From NCBI RefSeq assembly GCF_001636425.1, contig NZ_KV440953.1:1128847-1192846 (forward strand): 64,000 nt of DNA, in the 5' to 3' direction. Under the pieces are notes generated by a model that had not been told where the DNA came from, did no database searches, and saw only the letters and a list, made by a program, of their open reading frames with translations. Both the position numbers and the translations under genes were made by a program. Shown in pieces: positions 17,223-26,235 of the stretch. This DNA comes from Heyndrickxia acidicola. GTDB lineage: Bacteria > Bacillota > Bacilli > Bacillales > Bacillaceae_C. The first letter of the stretch is position 1. Every line of letters starts with the position of its first letter.

Positions 17223-17657
17223 TTATTTCAAAGAAACTTTACCTTGAATTTCAATTTTAACATCTGCTTTTTTCAATAAATTTCCGACTTCGCACCCTTT
17301 ATCTGCTGCTTCCGTCGCTCTTTGTGCGGATTGAATTTGTTCTTCTGTTGCATCTTTAGATAAAACGATGTGAGGATAATGGATAATTTTAAATTCATTA
17401 TCAGATATATTTGCCTCTGAGTTCACTGTAAGTTCAGCAACAGGCAGGTTTCTGCTTGAAAGTACAAACGTAAGAGTTGCTGTATAACAAGTAGCTACCG
17501 AAGAAACAAGAATCTCTTTTGGATTTGCTCCGTTGCCACTACCTCCTAAAGATGCAGGAATAGCGATTTTTGTATCAAGATACTCCGCTTTAAGGGTTCC
17601 ATTCCCTTTTACTCCACCATCCCAAACAGCATTCACATTTATTTTCATATCAGCCAT
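17223..17657 (-). CDS. OsmC/Ohr-family peroxiredoxin-like protein
   Basis: A 144-residue OsmC/Ohr-type thiol protein, a family that reduces organic hydroperoxides with a Cys pair. The first Cys is in SSVATCYTATLTFVL and the second in AADKGCEVGNLL, the usual reactive pair. Length and the N-terminal beta domain fit Ohr/OsmC. ATG 17657 follows AAGGAGTG by 7 bases; a longer in-frame extension to 17708 is unlikely. It is the first of a series of OsmC-type genes in this window but is clearly of a different subfamily from those at 18.4, 25.1 and 41.9 kb. Its own control is not visible. Confidence 0.88.
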   Translation of the reverse strand: MADMKINVNAVWDGGVKGNGTLKAEYLDTKIAIPASLGGSGNGANPKEILVSSVATCYTATLTFVLSSRNLPVAELTVNSEANISDNEFKIIHYPHIVLSKDATEEQIQSAQRATEAADKGCEVGNLLKKADVKIEIQGKVSLK

Positions 17658-18006
17658 GTTTAACACTCCTTCAAATAAATAAATTATATTTATATCATGT
17701 TCGTTCATGTATGTTATTATTCTACAGGTATCGCAAGTAGTTCACGAAAGGTGAAAAATACGCTACAAAACATTGATTACGGTGTAATTAAGACCAAATT
17801 CCGCGCAATTAATGTTGGTTCGGTACAATTACTTTCTAACTATATGATAATGAATGAATTTTTGAACCTAATAATATATTAAAAAGCAACAACGTTTGCG
17901 AATAAAGCCTTAAGAGTATCTGAATTAAGCGAAGTTCTTGTACAGTCCGTTAAGAAGAAATTTCTCAACGATCTGAAAAAAATTCTGCCGTTCGGAAGAG
18001 GCTATT

Positions 18007-18321
18007 TTATAAGTTGTTTAAGAATTCTCTTACTGAATCTGCAGTTTTGGCATTCGCACTATGCAAATGAGCAAGTTTTTCACCATTTTTGAATACTAAT
18101 AATGATGGAGTTCCCATTACATTTTGTTCCTCAGAAATTTCCGGGAACTCATCACGATCAATTTTAAACCATTGTTTATCTGGATGCTCCGCTGTAATTT
18201 CATCAATGAACATATCTAAACGTTTGCAGTCCGGGCACCAAGTTGCCGTAAAAATTCCAACTGTAAGTTGATCTTGGACAATTTGATCACGAAATTCTTG
18301 CTCTATTTTGATTTGTTTCAT
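18007..18321 (-). CDS. Thioredoxin-family protein (WCPDC)
   Basis: A 104-residue single-domain thioredoxin with WCPDC at 28-32 in place of the canonical WCGPC, and the cis-Pro loop MGTPSLLVF. It is cytoplasmic, with no signal peptide. The altered CPDC centre is seen in YtpP-like thioredoxins of Bacillus and will shift redox potential. GGAGGG lies before ATG 18321. It is 91 bases downstream of the OsmC gene at 18413-18850 in the same direction, so the two are probably one operon under the TGTACC-N8-GGTACA operator. Likely role: electron donor or repair partner for thiol oxidation. Confidence 0.85.
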   Translation of the reverse strand: MKQIKIEQEFRDQIVQDQLTVGIFTATWCPDCKRLDMFIDEITAEHPDKQWFKIDRDEFPEISEEQNVMGTPSLLVFKNGEKLAHLHSANAKTADSVREFLNNL

Positions 18322-18412
18322 GTTTTTCCCTCCAGGCTTTTCTCTTGATACTGACTTTGCTGTCTGTACTCACAATCCTTGCGTAAGCATACAAAAAGGA
18401 TTGTTAATCCAT

Positions 18413-18850
18413 TTATGCTTTTACCCAATTTGGGACCATTTCTACTCCGGCAGCTTTAAGTGTTGTGAATACAGGACAACGAAGATCCGTTTTTTCTTGT
18501 AGTTCTTTGATTCTTTCTTCTGCTTCAGTTGTTTTTACTTTTGCATGTACGGTTACTTTTTCAAAATAGGGACGAACATTAGGTTCTCCCATTAACCCTC
18601 GAGTATCAAGTTCGCCACGAATGTCGAATTCAATTCCTTGTAAATCAAAATTTATGTCTTTTGCTACCATGTTAGCAATAATGTTCTCACAGCCGGCAAG
18701 TGCGCCTAGTAATGTGGCAAGTGGATTTGAACCCTCGTCCTTTCCTCCCATAGCTTGAGGTTCATCTACAATAAAATGGTGGTTGACAGATCTCACTTTT
18801 GTTTGCAATCCTTGAGAAACACCTGTAATTCGTTCTGTCACGTTTGCCAT
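18413..18850 (-). CDS. OsmC-family protein (YhfA-type)
   Basis: A 145-residue OsmC-family protein of the subfamily with DEPQAMGGKDEGSNPLATLLGALAGCEN and DLRCPVFTTLKAAGV. The two Cys (GCEN and RCPV) are the presumed redox pair. Paralogues occur as a pseudogene at 25.1 kb and intact at 41.9 kb. The start at ATG 18850 follows GGAG and gives the family N-terminus (MANVTERITGVSQG). The operator palindrome at 18911-18930 lies 61 bases upstream. Function is inferred from family: reduction of hydroperoxides or sulfur-electrophile adducts. Confidence 0.88.
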   Translation of the reverse strand: MANVTERITGVSQGLQTKVRSVNHHFIVDEPQAMGGKDEGSNPLATLLGALAGCENIIANMVAKDINFDLQGIEFDIRGELDTRGLMGEPNVRPYFEKVTVHAKVKTTEAEERIKELQEKTDLRCPVFTTLKAAGVEMVPNWVKA

Positions 18851-18910
18851 AATTTCTCCATCCCCCTGTTTTATCAATGTATTATTTTTAATATTGTATG
18901 CATACAATTC

Positions 18911-18930
18911 TGTACCTACCGTTCGGTACA
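18911..18930 (-). promoter_or_regulatory. TetR operator-like site A
   Basis: TGTACCTACCGTTCGGTACA, a perfect inverted repeat TGTACC-N8-GGTACA, lies upstream of the OsmC-thioredoxin pair. Identical or near-identical copies are at 19391, 19618 and 25551. Confidence 0.75.
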
Positions 18931-19002
18931 GAAAGTAGTTTAGCACACACATTTATAGTTCGCAAGTAAAAAAATCATGTGTTTTTATAAATAGAATTTG
19001 CT

Positions 19003-19318
19003 CTAAATCATAAACGACATTCTTCCATTTATGATTTGCTGTGGGCTTTTTAACTGAAAACTGTTCATTGAATCCGAATAATCAATTTTTAATTTATTAT
19101 CAAAAAAATTAGCTCTGTTTTCTCCAGTAAAACAGGACGATTGTTCGTTTCAAATAGAACATCATTGGTTTCATCTATTGATTAGACAAAAAACAAAATA
19201 GATACACTTGCCCCGCAGGCAAGCCCTTCAGTTACGTTTTGAATTTTATGATATCCCTTTTGATCCCCAATTTTTTAGTTCAGTTCTTCTGCTGCGCTTT
19301 TTGTGATGATCACTTCCA
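19003..19318 (-). pseudogene. HesB/YqkB-like Fe-S biosynthesis-type protein, inactivated
   Basis: From ATG 19318 (behind GGAAGGTG) the frame reads MEVIITKSAAEELN, stop, KIGDQKGYHKIQ, ACGASVS, stop, SIDETNDVLFETNNRPVLLEKTELIFF, then a one-base frameshift to DNKLKIDYSDSMNSFQLKSPQQIINGRMSF. This is the HesB-like domain of small Bacillus Fe-S biosynthesis-family proteins. Two nonsense codons and one frameshift are present. The operator palindrome at 19391 survives upstream. Confidence 0.7.
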
Positions 19319-19390
19319 TTTGTTACACCTTCCTTATTCTTTTTCCCCATCGATAAAATATATATTATTTAGATTTGAAGTTCTTATTTT

Positions 19391-19410
19391 TGTACCTACC
19401 GTTCGGTACA
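19391..19410 (-). promoter_or_regulatory. TetR operator-like site B
   Basis: TGTACCTACCGTTCGGTACA is identical over 20 bases to the site at 18911. It is located 73 bases upstream of the HesB-like pseudogene start. Confidence 0.75.
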
Positions 19411-19617
19411 TTGTAAATTGTTAAATACTGACAAGAAATGAGTCCCCGGGTTTAAACGATTAGTAAACAAATTTGAGTTCAGTAGTTTTAAATAAACGGA
19501 TAAAAAATGAGTAAAAAACCGACCTGGTTTTTCATTCCTAACCATAACTAAAACCATGAAATTTGAGTCATAAACATTATTCTCTTGAAAACTGGAAGTA
19601 AATAATGCTATTATAAT

Positions 19618-19637
19618 TGTACCGAACGGTTGGTAAA
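19618..19637 (+). promoter_or_regulatory. TetR operator-like site C
   Basis: TGTACCGAACGGTTGGTAAA is the same palindrome read in the other direction with two changes. It is 66 bases upstream of the AhpD-like gene that precedes the tetR gene, so autoregulation is expected. Confidence 0.75.
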
Positions 19638-19703
19638 TAATCATACTTGATAATCCATCATTTTAAGGATAAACTAAATAAAATTTGACAAGGAGTTTGA
19701 AAA

Positions 19704-20357
19704 ATGTCATCAAATCTATATACAAAAGAACATACACAAAAATTAGCTTTATTAAAAGATCTTGCACCAGAACAATTAAAAGCCTTTAATGATTTTAATG
19801 TTGCAGTATTTAAAGAAGGTGCTCTTACCATAAAAGAGAAAGAAATTGTTGCTGTAGCAATTGCTCATATCACTCAGTGTCCGTATTGCATTGAATCTCA
19901 TACTAAGAAAGCAAAAAAAGCAGGAGCATCATTGGAAGAATTAGTTGAAGCTATATTTGTTGCAACGGCTGTGGAAGCAGGGGGCGTCGTTACTCATAGT
20001 ACGCATGTACATAACGCAAAAAATGTAGATGCATCAGATGTTCTTTATGCCCGTTCCAATTTAAAAAATTTAAGCAACCTGGGTAAATTTGCTCCTGAAG
20101 GATTCAAAGGCTATTCAGTATTTAGCGCTGCTGCCACTAAAGAAGGAATACTCACTGCTAAATTTAAAGAAATTATCGCGACTGCATCTGGAGTGGCCAG
20201 TCAATGTCCATATTGCATCGACGTTCATACTAAAAAAGCAGAAAAACTCGGCGCAACAAGTGAAGAACTCGCAGAAGCTATTATGGTTACTTCCGCATTA
20301 CGCGCAGGCGGTTCCTATGCACACATGGCTAATATGATTCAAAGTTATCAAGATTGA
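19704..20357 (+). CDS. Tandem AhpD-like / carboxymuconolactone decarboxylase-family protein
   Basis: A 217-residue protein made of two homologous AhpD/CMD-type repeats. Each carries a CPYC redox motif (C59-C62 and C168-C171) followed by a conserved His (CIESHTKKA; CIDVHTKKA) and an EEL-EAI-V-TA helix. AhpD-type proteins use this centre for alkylhydroperoxidase or thiol-disulfide chemistry. AAGGAG precedes ATG 19704 by about 9 bases. It is followed after 13 bases by the TetR gene, and operator C lies upstream, so the pair is a self-repressed redox operon. Single-domain family members are more usual; the duplication is easily seen by eye. Confidence 0.9.
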   Translation: MSSNLYTKEHTQKLALLKDLAPEQLKAFNDFNVAVFKEGALTIKEKEIVAVAIAHITQCPYCIESHTKKAKKAGASLEELVEAIFVATAVEAGGVVTHSTHVHNAKNVDASDVLYARSNLKNLSNLGKFAPEGFKGYSVFSAAATKEGILTAKFKEIIATASGVASQCPYCIDVHTKKAEKLGATSEELAEAIMVTSALRAGGSYAHMANMIQSYQD

Positions 20358-20370
20358 GGTTGTGGTTATT

Positions 20371-20949
20371 GTGTCTTCCAAAAAACAGGAAATTATACAA
20401 ATAGCTAGAGAGATTATACACTCAAAGGGTTACCAAGCGACATCAGTCAGCGATATTATGGCAGCTACTAATATAGGAAAGGGACAATTTTACCATTATT
20501 TTCAATCAAAACATGATCTTGGATTAGCTGTTGTAGAAGAGTTAGTCAAAGATTGGGATGGACAGTTACTAATCGGAATTCTGAATACTTCAGATGACCC
20601 TGTTACTAAGTTAAATCGGATGCTCAAATGGGCCGAGACAAGTCATGCAGAAATGGAAATTAAGAACGGATGTGCAATGGGAAATTTGGCAATTGAAATG
20701 AGTAACCAAGATGAGGAATTTCGAGTGAAAATAGAAGAATTTTTTCATCATTGGGTAAACTCAGTCGCTGATATTTTATCGGAAATGATTGAGAATCACC
20801 AGTTAGATGATTCAATTAATCCGAAAAAAAACGCAGAATCTATTGTTGCCATGATTGAAGGCGGAATTTTACTAATGGTAAGCCGACAAAATATCCAAGT
20901 ATTACAAGATATTTTTGAAGTAATTAAACAACAGTATCGTTTAAATTAA
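20371..20949 (+). CDS. TetR/AcrR-family repressor of the OsmC/AhpD genes
   Basis: A 192-residue TetR protein with an N-terminal helix-turn-helix (TSVSDIMAATNIGKGQFYHYFQSK, about residues 22-45) and a C-terminal domain with KNGCAMGNLAIEMSNQDEEFR. It is probably translated from GTG 20371 after GAGGTTG; an in-frame GTG at 20362 is possible. It is cotranscribed with the AhpD-like gene. The repeated site TGTACC-N8-GGTACA at 18911, 19391, 19618 and 25551 is its likely operator, since all four sites precede thiol-redox genes or their remnants. A decayed paralogue lies at 25620-26110. The single Cys in the NGCAMGN motif could be a sensor, but that is inference. Confidence 0.87.
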   Translation: MSSKKQEIIQIAREIIHSKGYQATSVSDIMAATNIGKGQFYHYFQSKHDLGLAVVEELVKDWDGQLLIGILNTSDDPVTKLNRMLKWAETSHAEMEIKNGCAMGNLAIEMSNQDEEFRVKIEEFFHHWVNSVADILSEMIENHQLDDSINPKKNAESIVAMIEGGILLMVSRQNIQVLQDIFEVIKQQYRLN

Positions 20950-20966
20950 AGACAAAAGGTTAAGTC

Positions 20967-21001
20967 AAGACTTACTAACGGACGGTTAGTAAGTCTTTTT
21001 G
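20967..21001 (+). terminator. Terminator of the AhpD-tetR operon
   Basis: AAGACTTACTAAC / GTTAGTAAGTCTT with the loop GGACG is followed by TTTTTG. The stem text loosely resembles the operator half-site (CTAACCG against CTACCG), probably by chance. Confidence 0.88.
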
Positions 21002-21714
21002 CTTTCTATATTATATTTCACAATTGTATTATATAAGCTATCTTTACTTCTTGGTAACGTTCTTAAGTAATTGAAGCTTCATTTTATTCCATTAAATGGT
21101 TTTTTGGGATAACATGACTTTTGTTTCAGACCGCTTTATTTTAACTTGTTTTGCACTCTTTATTTTTATGTTGAATGCTCATTCCTGAGATCCGTGCACT
21201 GTTTGGCTACCAAATTGACAGGAAAACCTCAAAAAACGATATTCTTTGTGTAAGAATATGTTAGACAAATTAACCAAAAGAGCCTTGTTCTATTTTTTTT
21301 ATTTAGTAACGGTAGTGCTGAGACAATCAGGAATCTCCAGAAGGGACAAAAAAAGTGAACCATTTCATTTAACGACGACAATCATCCTTACTTGTCCGCT
21401 GGGAAATCACAAAAAACTCAACTTCAGCATTTGACTTGTTAAACATTTAGTGTGGAACCAAGGGAGGAATCTCTACTCACTCTTGCGGATTTATAATAAT
21501 CTCTACCGTCTATTTTAAGAATTGCTACACTTGAATAAATTAGTTGACGTATGTTCATGAACTATTATGGATTTTTAACGGACTAAAAGAGTAGATTGAT
21601 CGACGTATTTGTACAACGGGGATTTTCACTTTAATAAGGTGTAATAAAAATTAATAACCGCCTAACTAATTATGGTGATTTTTCTTTTGTGACAATCACC
21701 AAACAATACACAAC
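21002..21714. other. Long intergenic stretch, nothing recognised
   Basis: About 700 AT-rich bases between the tetR terminator and the nitroreductase terminator. A 62-codon frame at 21246-21434 lacks a ribosome site and has no protein-like pattern. Confidence 0.5.
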
Positions 21715-21758
21715 CTTTTTTTCAAAGGCATTGGCGATAAATCACCAATACCTTGAAA
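21715..21758 (-). terminator. Terminator of the YodC-like nitroreductase
   Basis: On the minus strand TTTCAAGGTATTGGTGA pairs with TCGCCAATGCCTTTGAAA (few mismatches) and is followed by a poly-T run. It is 65 bases after the stop. Confidence 0.7.
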
Positions 21759-21822
21759 TTTAGTTTTTTTAGTTTTGACAGTATCTAGCTGAAATGATTC
21801 CTCCAAAGTGGTACCTTGCGTA

Positions 21823-22455
21823 TTAGAATTTGTCTTTGATTACAAGATCTTTTAAATCAAATCGAGAAGTAGGATGAGCAGGTTTTGCTGCGTACCCTAA
21901 TGTCAACATCAAAACGGGAATATAACGATCCGGAATATTCAGTTCTTGACGTAAAGCAAGCGGATCAAATCCACCCATTGGGCAAGTGTCTAGGTCATAT
22001 GCTTTGGCCGCAAGCATCAATTGCATAGCCGCAAACGAAGCATTACGGATTGCTTCATGTACACCTACAGTTTCACTGCTGGCATATGCACTTTCAATAT
22101 TTTTTAACAACTCACCTTTTGCCTCTTCAGTCATGTATCCACCTTTTACAGCTTCTCCATACACCATTTCAGCATTTTTGTTTGCTTGTACGTCACCTAA
22201 AACGATGATGACAGCAGAAGCATCAATGACTTGTTGTTGACCATAGGCAATCGGAAGCAAATGTTCTTTTATTAGTTGATCTTGGACGACAATAAATTTC
22301 CAATGTTGAAGATTCCAAGAAGACGGTGCAGTAGCCGCCAATTTCAAGATATCCTGCAAAGTCGCTTTAGGAATCGTTTTTCCTTTTTCGTAAGCTCTCA
22401 CGCTTGACCGTGATTGCATGAAATGGGAGATGGATTGTTCAACTGTTGTTGTCAT
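21823..22455 (-). CDS. yodC: Nitroreductase-family protein (YodC-like)
   Basis: A 210-residue FMN-dependent nitroreductase-fold enzyme. It shows the N-terminal RSSVRAYEKG FMN-phosphate motif, TAPSSWNLQHWKFIVV, ILGDVQAN, the AAMQLMLAAKAYDLDTCPMGGFD helix and VLMLTLGYAAKPAHPTSR. These follow B. subtilis YodC closely. Such enzymes reduce nitro compounds, quinones and other electrophiles with NAD(P)H. AAAGGTGATAAACT precedes ATG 22455. It is separated by 81 bases from a second nitroreductase upstream in the same direction, so cotranscription is possible. Confidence 0.88.
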   Translation of the reverse strand: MTTTVEQSISHFMQSRSSVRAYEKGKTIPKATLQDILKLAATAPSSWNLQHWKFIVVQDQLIKEHLLPIAYGQQQVIDASAVIIVLGDVQANKNAEMVYGEAVKGGYMTEEAKGELLKNIESAYASSETVGVHEAIRNASFAAMQLMLAAKAYDLDTCPMGGFDPLALRQELNIPDRYIPVLMLTLGYAAKPAHPTSRFDLKDLVIKDKF

Positions 22456-22535
22456 AGTTTATCACCTTTCACATCATACTTGGATATTTATAGTTAATTA
22501 TTGTTGAAAAAATTTTCAACCTAAAAGATAGTGGA

Positions 22536-23210
22536 TTAGTTTATCCACTGAACAATATCTTCTATACTTTGTCTACTTTTTGGTCGTTTTGGTTCAGCGG
22601 CTCTGTATCCAAATGCAACCATTACCGATATATCGAATTTCCCATTTTCAAGTAATCCTTCTTCTTCTAAAATGTTGTGTACTTTGTCATAGTTAAAACC
22701 TTCAATTGGACATGAATCTATCCCAATCAGGGCGGCGGCTGTCATCATATTGCCCAGTGCAATATATGTTTGTTTGCTCGTCCAATCGAATAATGTTCTG
22801 TCACTTTCAAATAAATGAAGATCAGACTCTTGAAATTCTTTATAACGAGGTGTTATTCTAGCGATGACATCATCAGGTAATTTTTTCACTTTTTTATTTA
22901 GATGTTTTACATAATCAGAATCGTATCTTAGTCCTCTTCGTGCAAGAATTATCAGAAAATGACTTGCTGTAGGAAGTTGTCCTTGTGCTCCCCAGCTTAC
23001 TTGTTTCATTTTTTCTCTTAATTGTTTATTTTGCACGACTAAGAACTTCCATGGCTCCCATCCGACTGAACTTGGAGATAGTCTGCCTGCTTCTAGTATG
23101 AATTGGAAATCTTCGTTAGAAATGTTTTTTATTGGGTCAAATTTTTTGGTTGCATGGCGGAATTGAAATGCATTGATAATTTCTTGTTTTTTTGTTGTTG
23201 TTTTATTCAT
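22536..23210 (-). CDS. yfkO: NAD(P)H-dependent nitroreductase (YfkO-like)
   Basis: A 224-residue nitroreductase-fold flavoprotein. Motifs: [10 protein letters not shown] at the N-terminus, [23 protein letters not shown], the middle [47 protein letters not shown], and [10 protein letters not shown]. This is the pattern of B. subtilis YfkO. The expected reaction is two-electron reduction of quinones or nitroaromatics, limiting redox cycling. ATG 23210 is preferred over GTG 23219, which lies in the ribosome site AAAGGTG. It is upstream of, and in line with, the YodC-like gene. Confidence 0.88.
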   Translation of the reverse strand: MNKTTTKKQEIINAFQFRHATKKFDPIKNISNEDFQFILEAGRLSPSSVGWEPWKFLVVQNKQLREKMKQVSWGAQGQLPTASHFLIILARRGLRYDSDYVKHLNKKVKKLPDDVIARITPRYKEFQESDLHLFESDRTLFDWTSKQTYIALGNMMTAAALIGIDSCPIEGFNYDKVHNILEEEGLLENGKFDISVMVAFGYRAAEPKRPKSRQSIEDIVQWIN

Positions 23211-23784
23211 CAAAATCACCTTTAATATTTGATTTGTCTTCTACTTCTCCTTTGTTTCCAATAATGAATCCAAAATGCAGCCAAATGAATCCACCGTGAA
23301 AGAATCCACCTCTGTAAGAAAAATAAAATAAAATAAAAATTCGTAGATTTTTCCGTACATTAAACAAGTTCGTGAATGGTTGTGCAATGAAGTAAAAAAC
23401 GTTTTCGATGTAGTAATTTCTAAAAACATTTTAGTGTCCATGCTTCCAGTTAATAGCCTTTCCATATCATCTAATGTTGTTTCATCTAGATGCGGCCGAG
23501 CGGTCTTATTATCATCCTGTGAAAGATTTAACATTTTATAGATTCTGGCAGGAAAAAGAATAAGCCGAAAACATGAAAATCAAAAGACTTAAAAGAATAA
23601 AAGACAAAAAGGAGAGCAGCCAAAACGGCTGCTTTATACGTACAGCTAAAATTAATCTAAGATCGCATTACGGTGGAGACGGTGGAAAATGAACAATAAC
23701 CTTTCCTGAAACAAAATTCTAAGCATATAGTACGATTGTTAAAAGTAAAAAGAAATCGTCCTTTTTTGGCCTCCCTTGGTTAAG
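23211..23784. other. Intergenic region with a hairpin and an unconvincing 97-codon frame
   Basis: A minus-strand frame at 23241-23534 begins MLNLSQDDNKTARPHLDE; it starts protein-like, then becomes random, and has no ribosome site, so it may be a gene remnant. At 23605-23640 AGCAGCC / GGCTGCT with a T-rich minus-strand tail is a candidate terminator for the old yellow enzyme gene. Confidence 0.35.
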
Positions 23785-24918
23785 TTATGCTTCAAAATCT
23801 TTAATTTTTGCATCCGGGCTTAATACTTTTTCTGGCACAAACTCTTCCAACGGTTTACCGTTTTTTACTTTTTTCACCCAATCACCATTCGCAAGGGCCC
23901 CCCGACCGATCGTTACTACATCAGCCTCTCCCTTTTCAATAATTTCTTGGGCTCTAGCAGGATCCTCCAAGTGCCCATTGGCTAATACAGGTAGGCCTCC
24001 GTATTTTTTTGCTAAGGCTGCGAGTGACGCTCCGTGATCACCAAAGGCTGATTCTGTGGCAACAGTTCCTTCACCTTTAGAGAAAGCAGGCTGCCATGCT
24101 TCATATTCTGTCACATGGATATAATCAAGCCCAGCACTACCTAATTGTCCAAAGATAATTTCCGCATCTTTTTCTTTCCCAGCCCACTTATGCTGGTAGT
24201 CGTTGACTTTTCCTTGCGAAATACGGATGCCAATTGTAAATTCGTTACCGACTGCTTCTCGAACAGCTTTGGATACTTCTACTAACAAACGGACACGATT
24301 TTCGGTGGAACCACCATATTCATCCATTCTTTCATTCGTATAATCGGTTAGGAATTGATCCAGTATGTAGCCATTTGCTCCATGAATCTCAACACCGTCA
24401 AAACCGGCCTCTTTAGCTCGAACAGCGGATTTTACAAAACCTTCAATTACTTCTGCAATATCTTCTTTTGTCGCTTCTTTCGGCACCGGAAAGGATCCTT
24501 CTCCTCCATAAATGCTTAATTTTTCGCCCTTTGGTTGAACGGGGGATGGACCAAGCGTCGTCTTATTAAAACGATTCCCTTGTGACAAGGCTCCAGCGTG
24601 CATTAACTGAATAAAGATTTTACTGCCCTCTTTATGAACGGAATCGGTAACCTTTCTCCAGGCTTGGACCTGCTCATTGTTAATGATTCCCGGTTGGTCC
24701 AAGTATCCTTGACTATATTTATCATCGGGATAGACACCCTCTGTAATAATCAGGCCAAATCCGCCGCGGGTAAATTTTGTGTAATAGGATACCATTTGGG
24801 CAGTTGCTGATCCTTCAGGTGTGGCACTTGTGCGTGTCATGGGAGCAACACCAACACGGTTATCTAATGTTACGTTTCCTAGCTTTACTTTTTCAAATAA
24901 AATTTTTTTGTCAGTCAT
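23785..24918 (-). CDS. Old-yellow-enzyme family NADH-dependent flavin oxidoreductase
   Basis: A 377-residue FMN TIM barrel. Seen: NRVGVAPMTRTSA at the N-terminus, IQLMHAGALS, EIHGANGYILDQFLTDYTNERMDEYGGS (the substrate-binding His/Asn pair followed by the Asn-Glu-Arg turn), IGIRISQ, and DVVTIGRGALANGDW at the phosphate loop. Such enzymes reduce activated C=C bonds of enones, quinones, nitrate esters and similar electrophiles. ATG 24918 is spaced after AAGGATG. It is flanked by nitroreductases on one side and a decayed OsmC gene on the other, which fits a detoxification role. It is distinct from the homologue at 58.7 kb. Confidence 0.92.
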   Translation of the reverse strand: MTDKKILFEKVKLGNVTLDNRVGVAPMTRTSATPEGSATAQMVSYYTKFTRGGFGLIITEGVYPDDKYSQGYLDQPGIINNEQVQAWRKVTDSVHKEGSKIFIQLMHAGALSQGNRFNKTTLGPSPVQPKGEKLSIYGGEGSFPVPKEATKEDIAEVIEGFVKSAVRAKEAGFDGVEIHGANGYILDQFLTDYTNERMDEYGGSTENRVRLLVEVSKAVREAVGNEFTIGIRISQGKVNDYQHKWAGKEKDAEIIFGQLGSAGLDYIHVTEYEAWQPAFSKGEGTVATESAFGDHGASLAALAKKYGGLPVLANGHLEDPARAQEIIEKGEADVVTIGRGALANGDWVKKVKNGKPLEEFVPEKVLSPDAKIKDFEA

Positions 24919-25056
24919 GATAGAACTACATCCTTCCTAATACGTTTTTAAAGGGCTACTAATATATTTTATGCCCATTCCAAAATACTATTTGGATCTT
25001 GATAGTTTTTATCTGATTCTTCAACCGGTGAGTGATTTCGGTTAATCCAACACAAG

Positions 25057-25482
25057 TTACGCTCTTGTCCAATTTGAGATCACGTCTACTCCAGCAGCTT
25101 TTAGGGTTTTGTAAACGGGGCAACGATGATGTGTTTTTTCTTGTAATTCTTTGATTCTTGCTTCTGATTCCGTAGTTTTTATTTTTGCATCAACTGATAC
25201 TTTTTCAAAATAGGGATGAACATCCGTATTTCCCATGAATCCTCGTGGGTCAAGTTCGCCTTGAATGTAAATTCAATACCTTTTAAATTGAAATCGATTT
25301 CCTTCGCAACCATATTGGTAACGACATTTTCACATCCGGCAAGTGCACCCAAAAGTGTTCCTAGTGGATTTGCACCAGTATCCTTTCCTCCCATGTTAGT
25401 AGGTTCATCAATAATCATTTGATCTAGCTTTTGTTTACATCCCTTGTGAAACAGCCGTAACTCGTTCTATAATTTTAGACAT
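25057..25482 (-). pseudogene. OsmC-family gene, decayed paralogue
   Basis: From ATG 25482 (behind GGGAGGT) it reads MSKIIERVTAVSQGM, stop, then a frame change into IIDEPTNMGGKDTGANPLGTLLGALAGCEN and VTNMVAKEIDF, another shift near GELDPRGFMG, then EKVSVDAK, ARIKELQEKTHHRCPVYKTLKAAGVDV and a normal stop. It is close to the gene at 18413-18850. One nonsense codon and two frameshifts are present. The operator palindrome persists upstream at 25551. Confidence 0.85.
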
Positions 25483-25550
25483 AAATGTTCTACCTCCCAT
25501 TTTGGTATTACGGTTATTTTAATCTTTGGACAATATTCTATGCACAGTTT

Positions 25551-25570
25551 TGTACCTACCGTTAGGTATA
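25551..25570 (-). promoter_or_regulatory. TetR operator-like site D
   Basis: TGTACCTACCGTTAGGTATA is one of the four related palindromes, here with two changed bases, 69 bases upstream of the OsmC pseudogene. Confidence 0.65.
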
Positions 25571-25619
25571 AAAAGGAGTTTAACATCCTCCTTTATAATC
25601 CGCAAATAAAAACTCTTAT

Positions 25620-26110
25620 TTAAGAAAGGTGGAACTGTTTACGAATGACATCAATGACATTGGTCAAAAATTGGATGTCCAACTGGTTCTTCATTAATAA
25701 AAGTCTCCCTTCAAGCATAGCAACCATCGCTTGAGCACCTTACTTGGGATCAATTTGGAGTTTATTTGGTTTTGTTTAATCATATCGTCTAAAACTGCTT
25801 CTATCGCCAATCAAATGATCAAAAAAAGGTTGAATCTTTAAACGAAAGGTTTCATCGTGTTCACACATTTCGATTGCTAAGTTACCAATCGGACACCCTG
25901 GTTTGTTTTCCATTCCAGCATGAAAAGTGATAGCCCACTCAAGCATCTTGTTTAATTTTGATTTCGGATTGTCTGTTGATTGGAGAATACCAGCAATTAA
26001 TTGTTGATCCCACTCTTGAATCAGATCTCCGACAACTGCTAGTCCGAGTTTATATTTTGAGGAAAAGTAATGATAAAATTGTCCTTTTCCAACATGAGCA
26101 GCATGTGTAT
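25620..26110 (-). pseudogene. TetR-family regulator, decayed paralogue of the 20.4 kb gene
   Basis: It begins inside the recognition helix (VGKGQFYHYFSSKYKLGLAVV) and continues through KLNKMLEWAITFHAGMENKPGCPIGNLAIEMCEHDETFR in one frame. It then breaks, with recognisable pieces such as DDMIKQNQIN and VIDVIRKQFHLS before the final stop. The first 35 or so residues of the DNA-binding domain are gone. Order and content mirror the OsmC, operator, TetR arrangement at 18-21 kb, so the two blocks probably arose by duplication or separate acquisition. Confidence 0.8.
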
Positions 26111-26169
26111 CGTCACCGGATTTCTTACTCTTAGTTATACAATCCTCTGATCCAAAGAGGAGAAATGTA

Positions 26170-26208
26170 AAAGCACCGTTCAAAACGGTATGGTTTTGAC
26201 AGTGCTTT
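26170..26208 (-). terminator. Terminator of the DJ-1/PfpI gene
   Basis: On the minus strand GCACTGTCAAAAC pairs with GTTTTGAACGGTGC (one bulge, one mismatch) and TTTTACATTT follows. It is about 30 bases after the stop. Confidence 0.7.
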
Positions 26209-26235
26209 CGTACGGTTCTATGAATAGACATCCAT

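Noticed and set aside
20967-21001. TTACTAACGGACGGTTAGTAA read as a fifth TetR operator
   Set aside because: It is followed by a T5 run right after the tetR stop, so it is better explained as a terminator; the half-sites differ from TGTACC.
21246-21434. 62-codon plus-strand frame in a long gap
   Set aside because: No ribosome site, no protein-like pattern, no neighbours.
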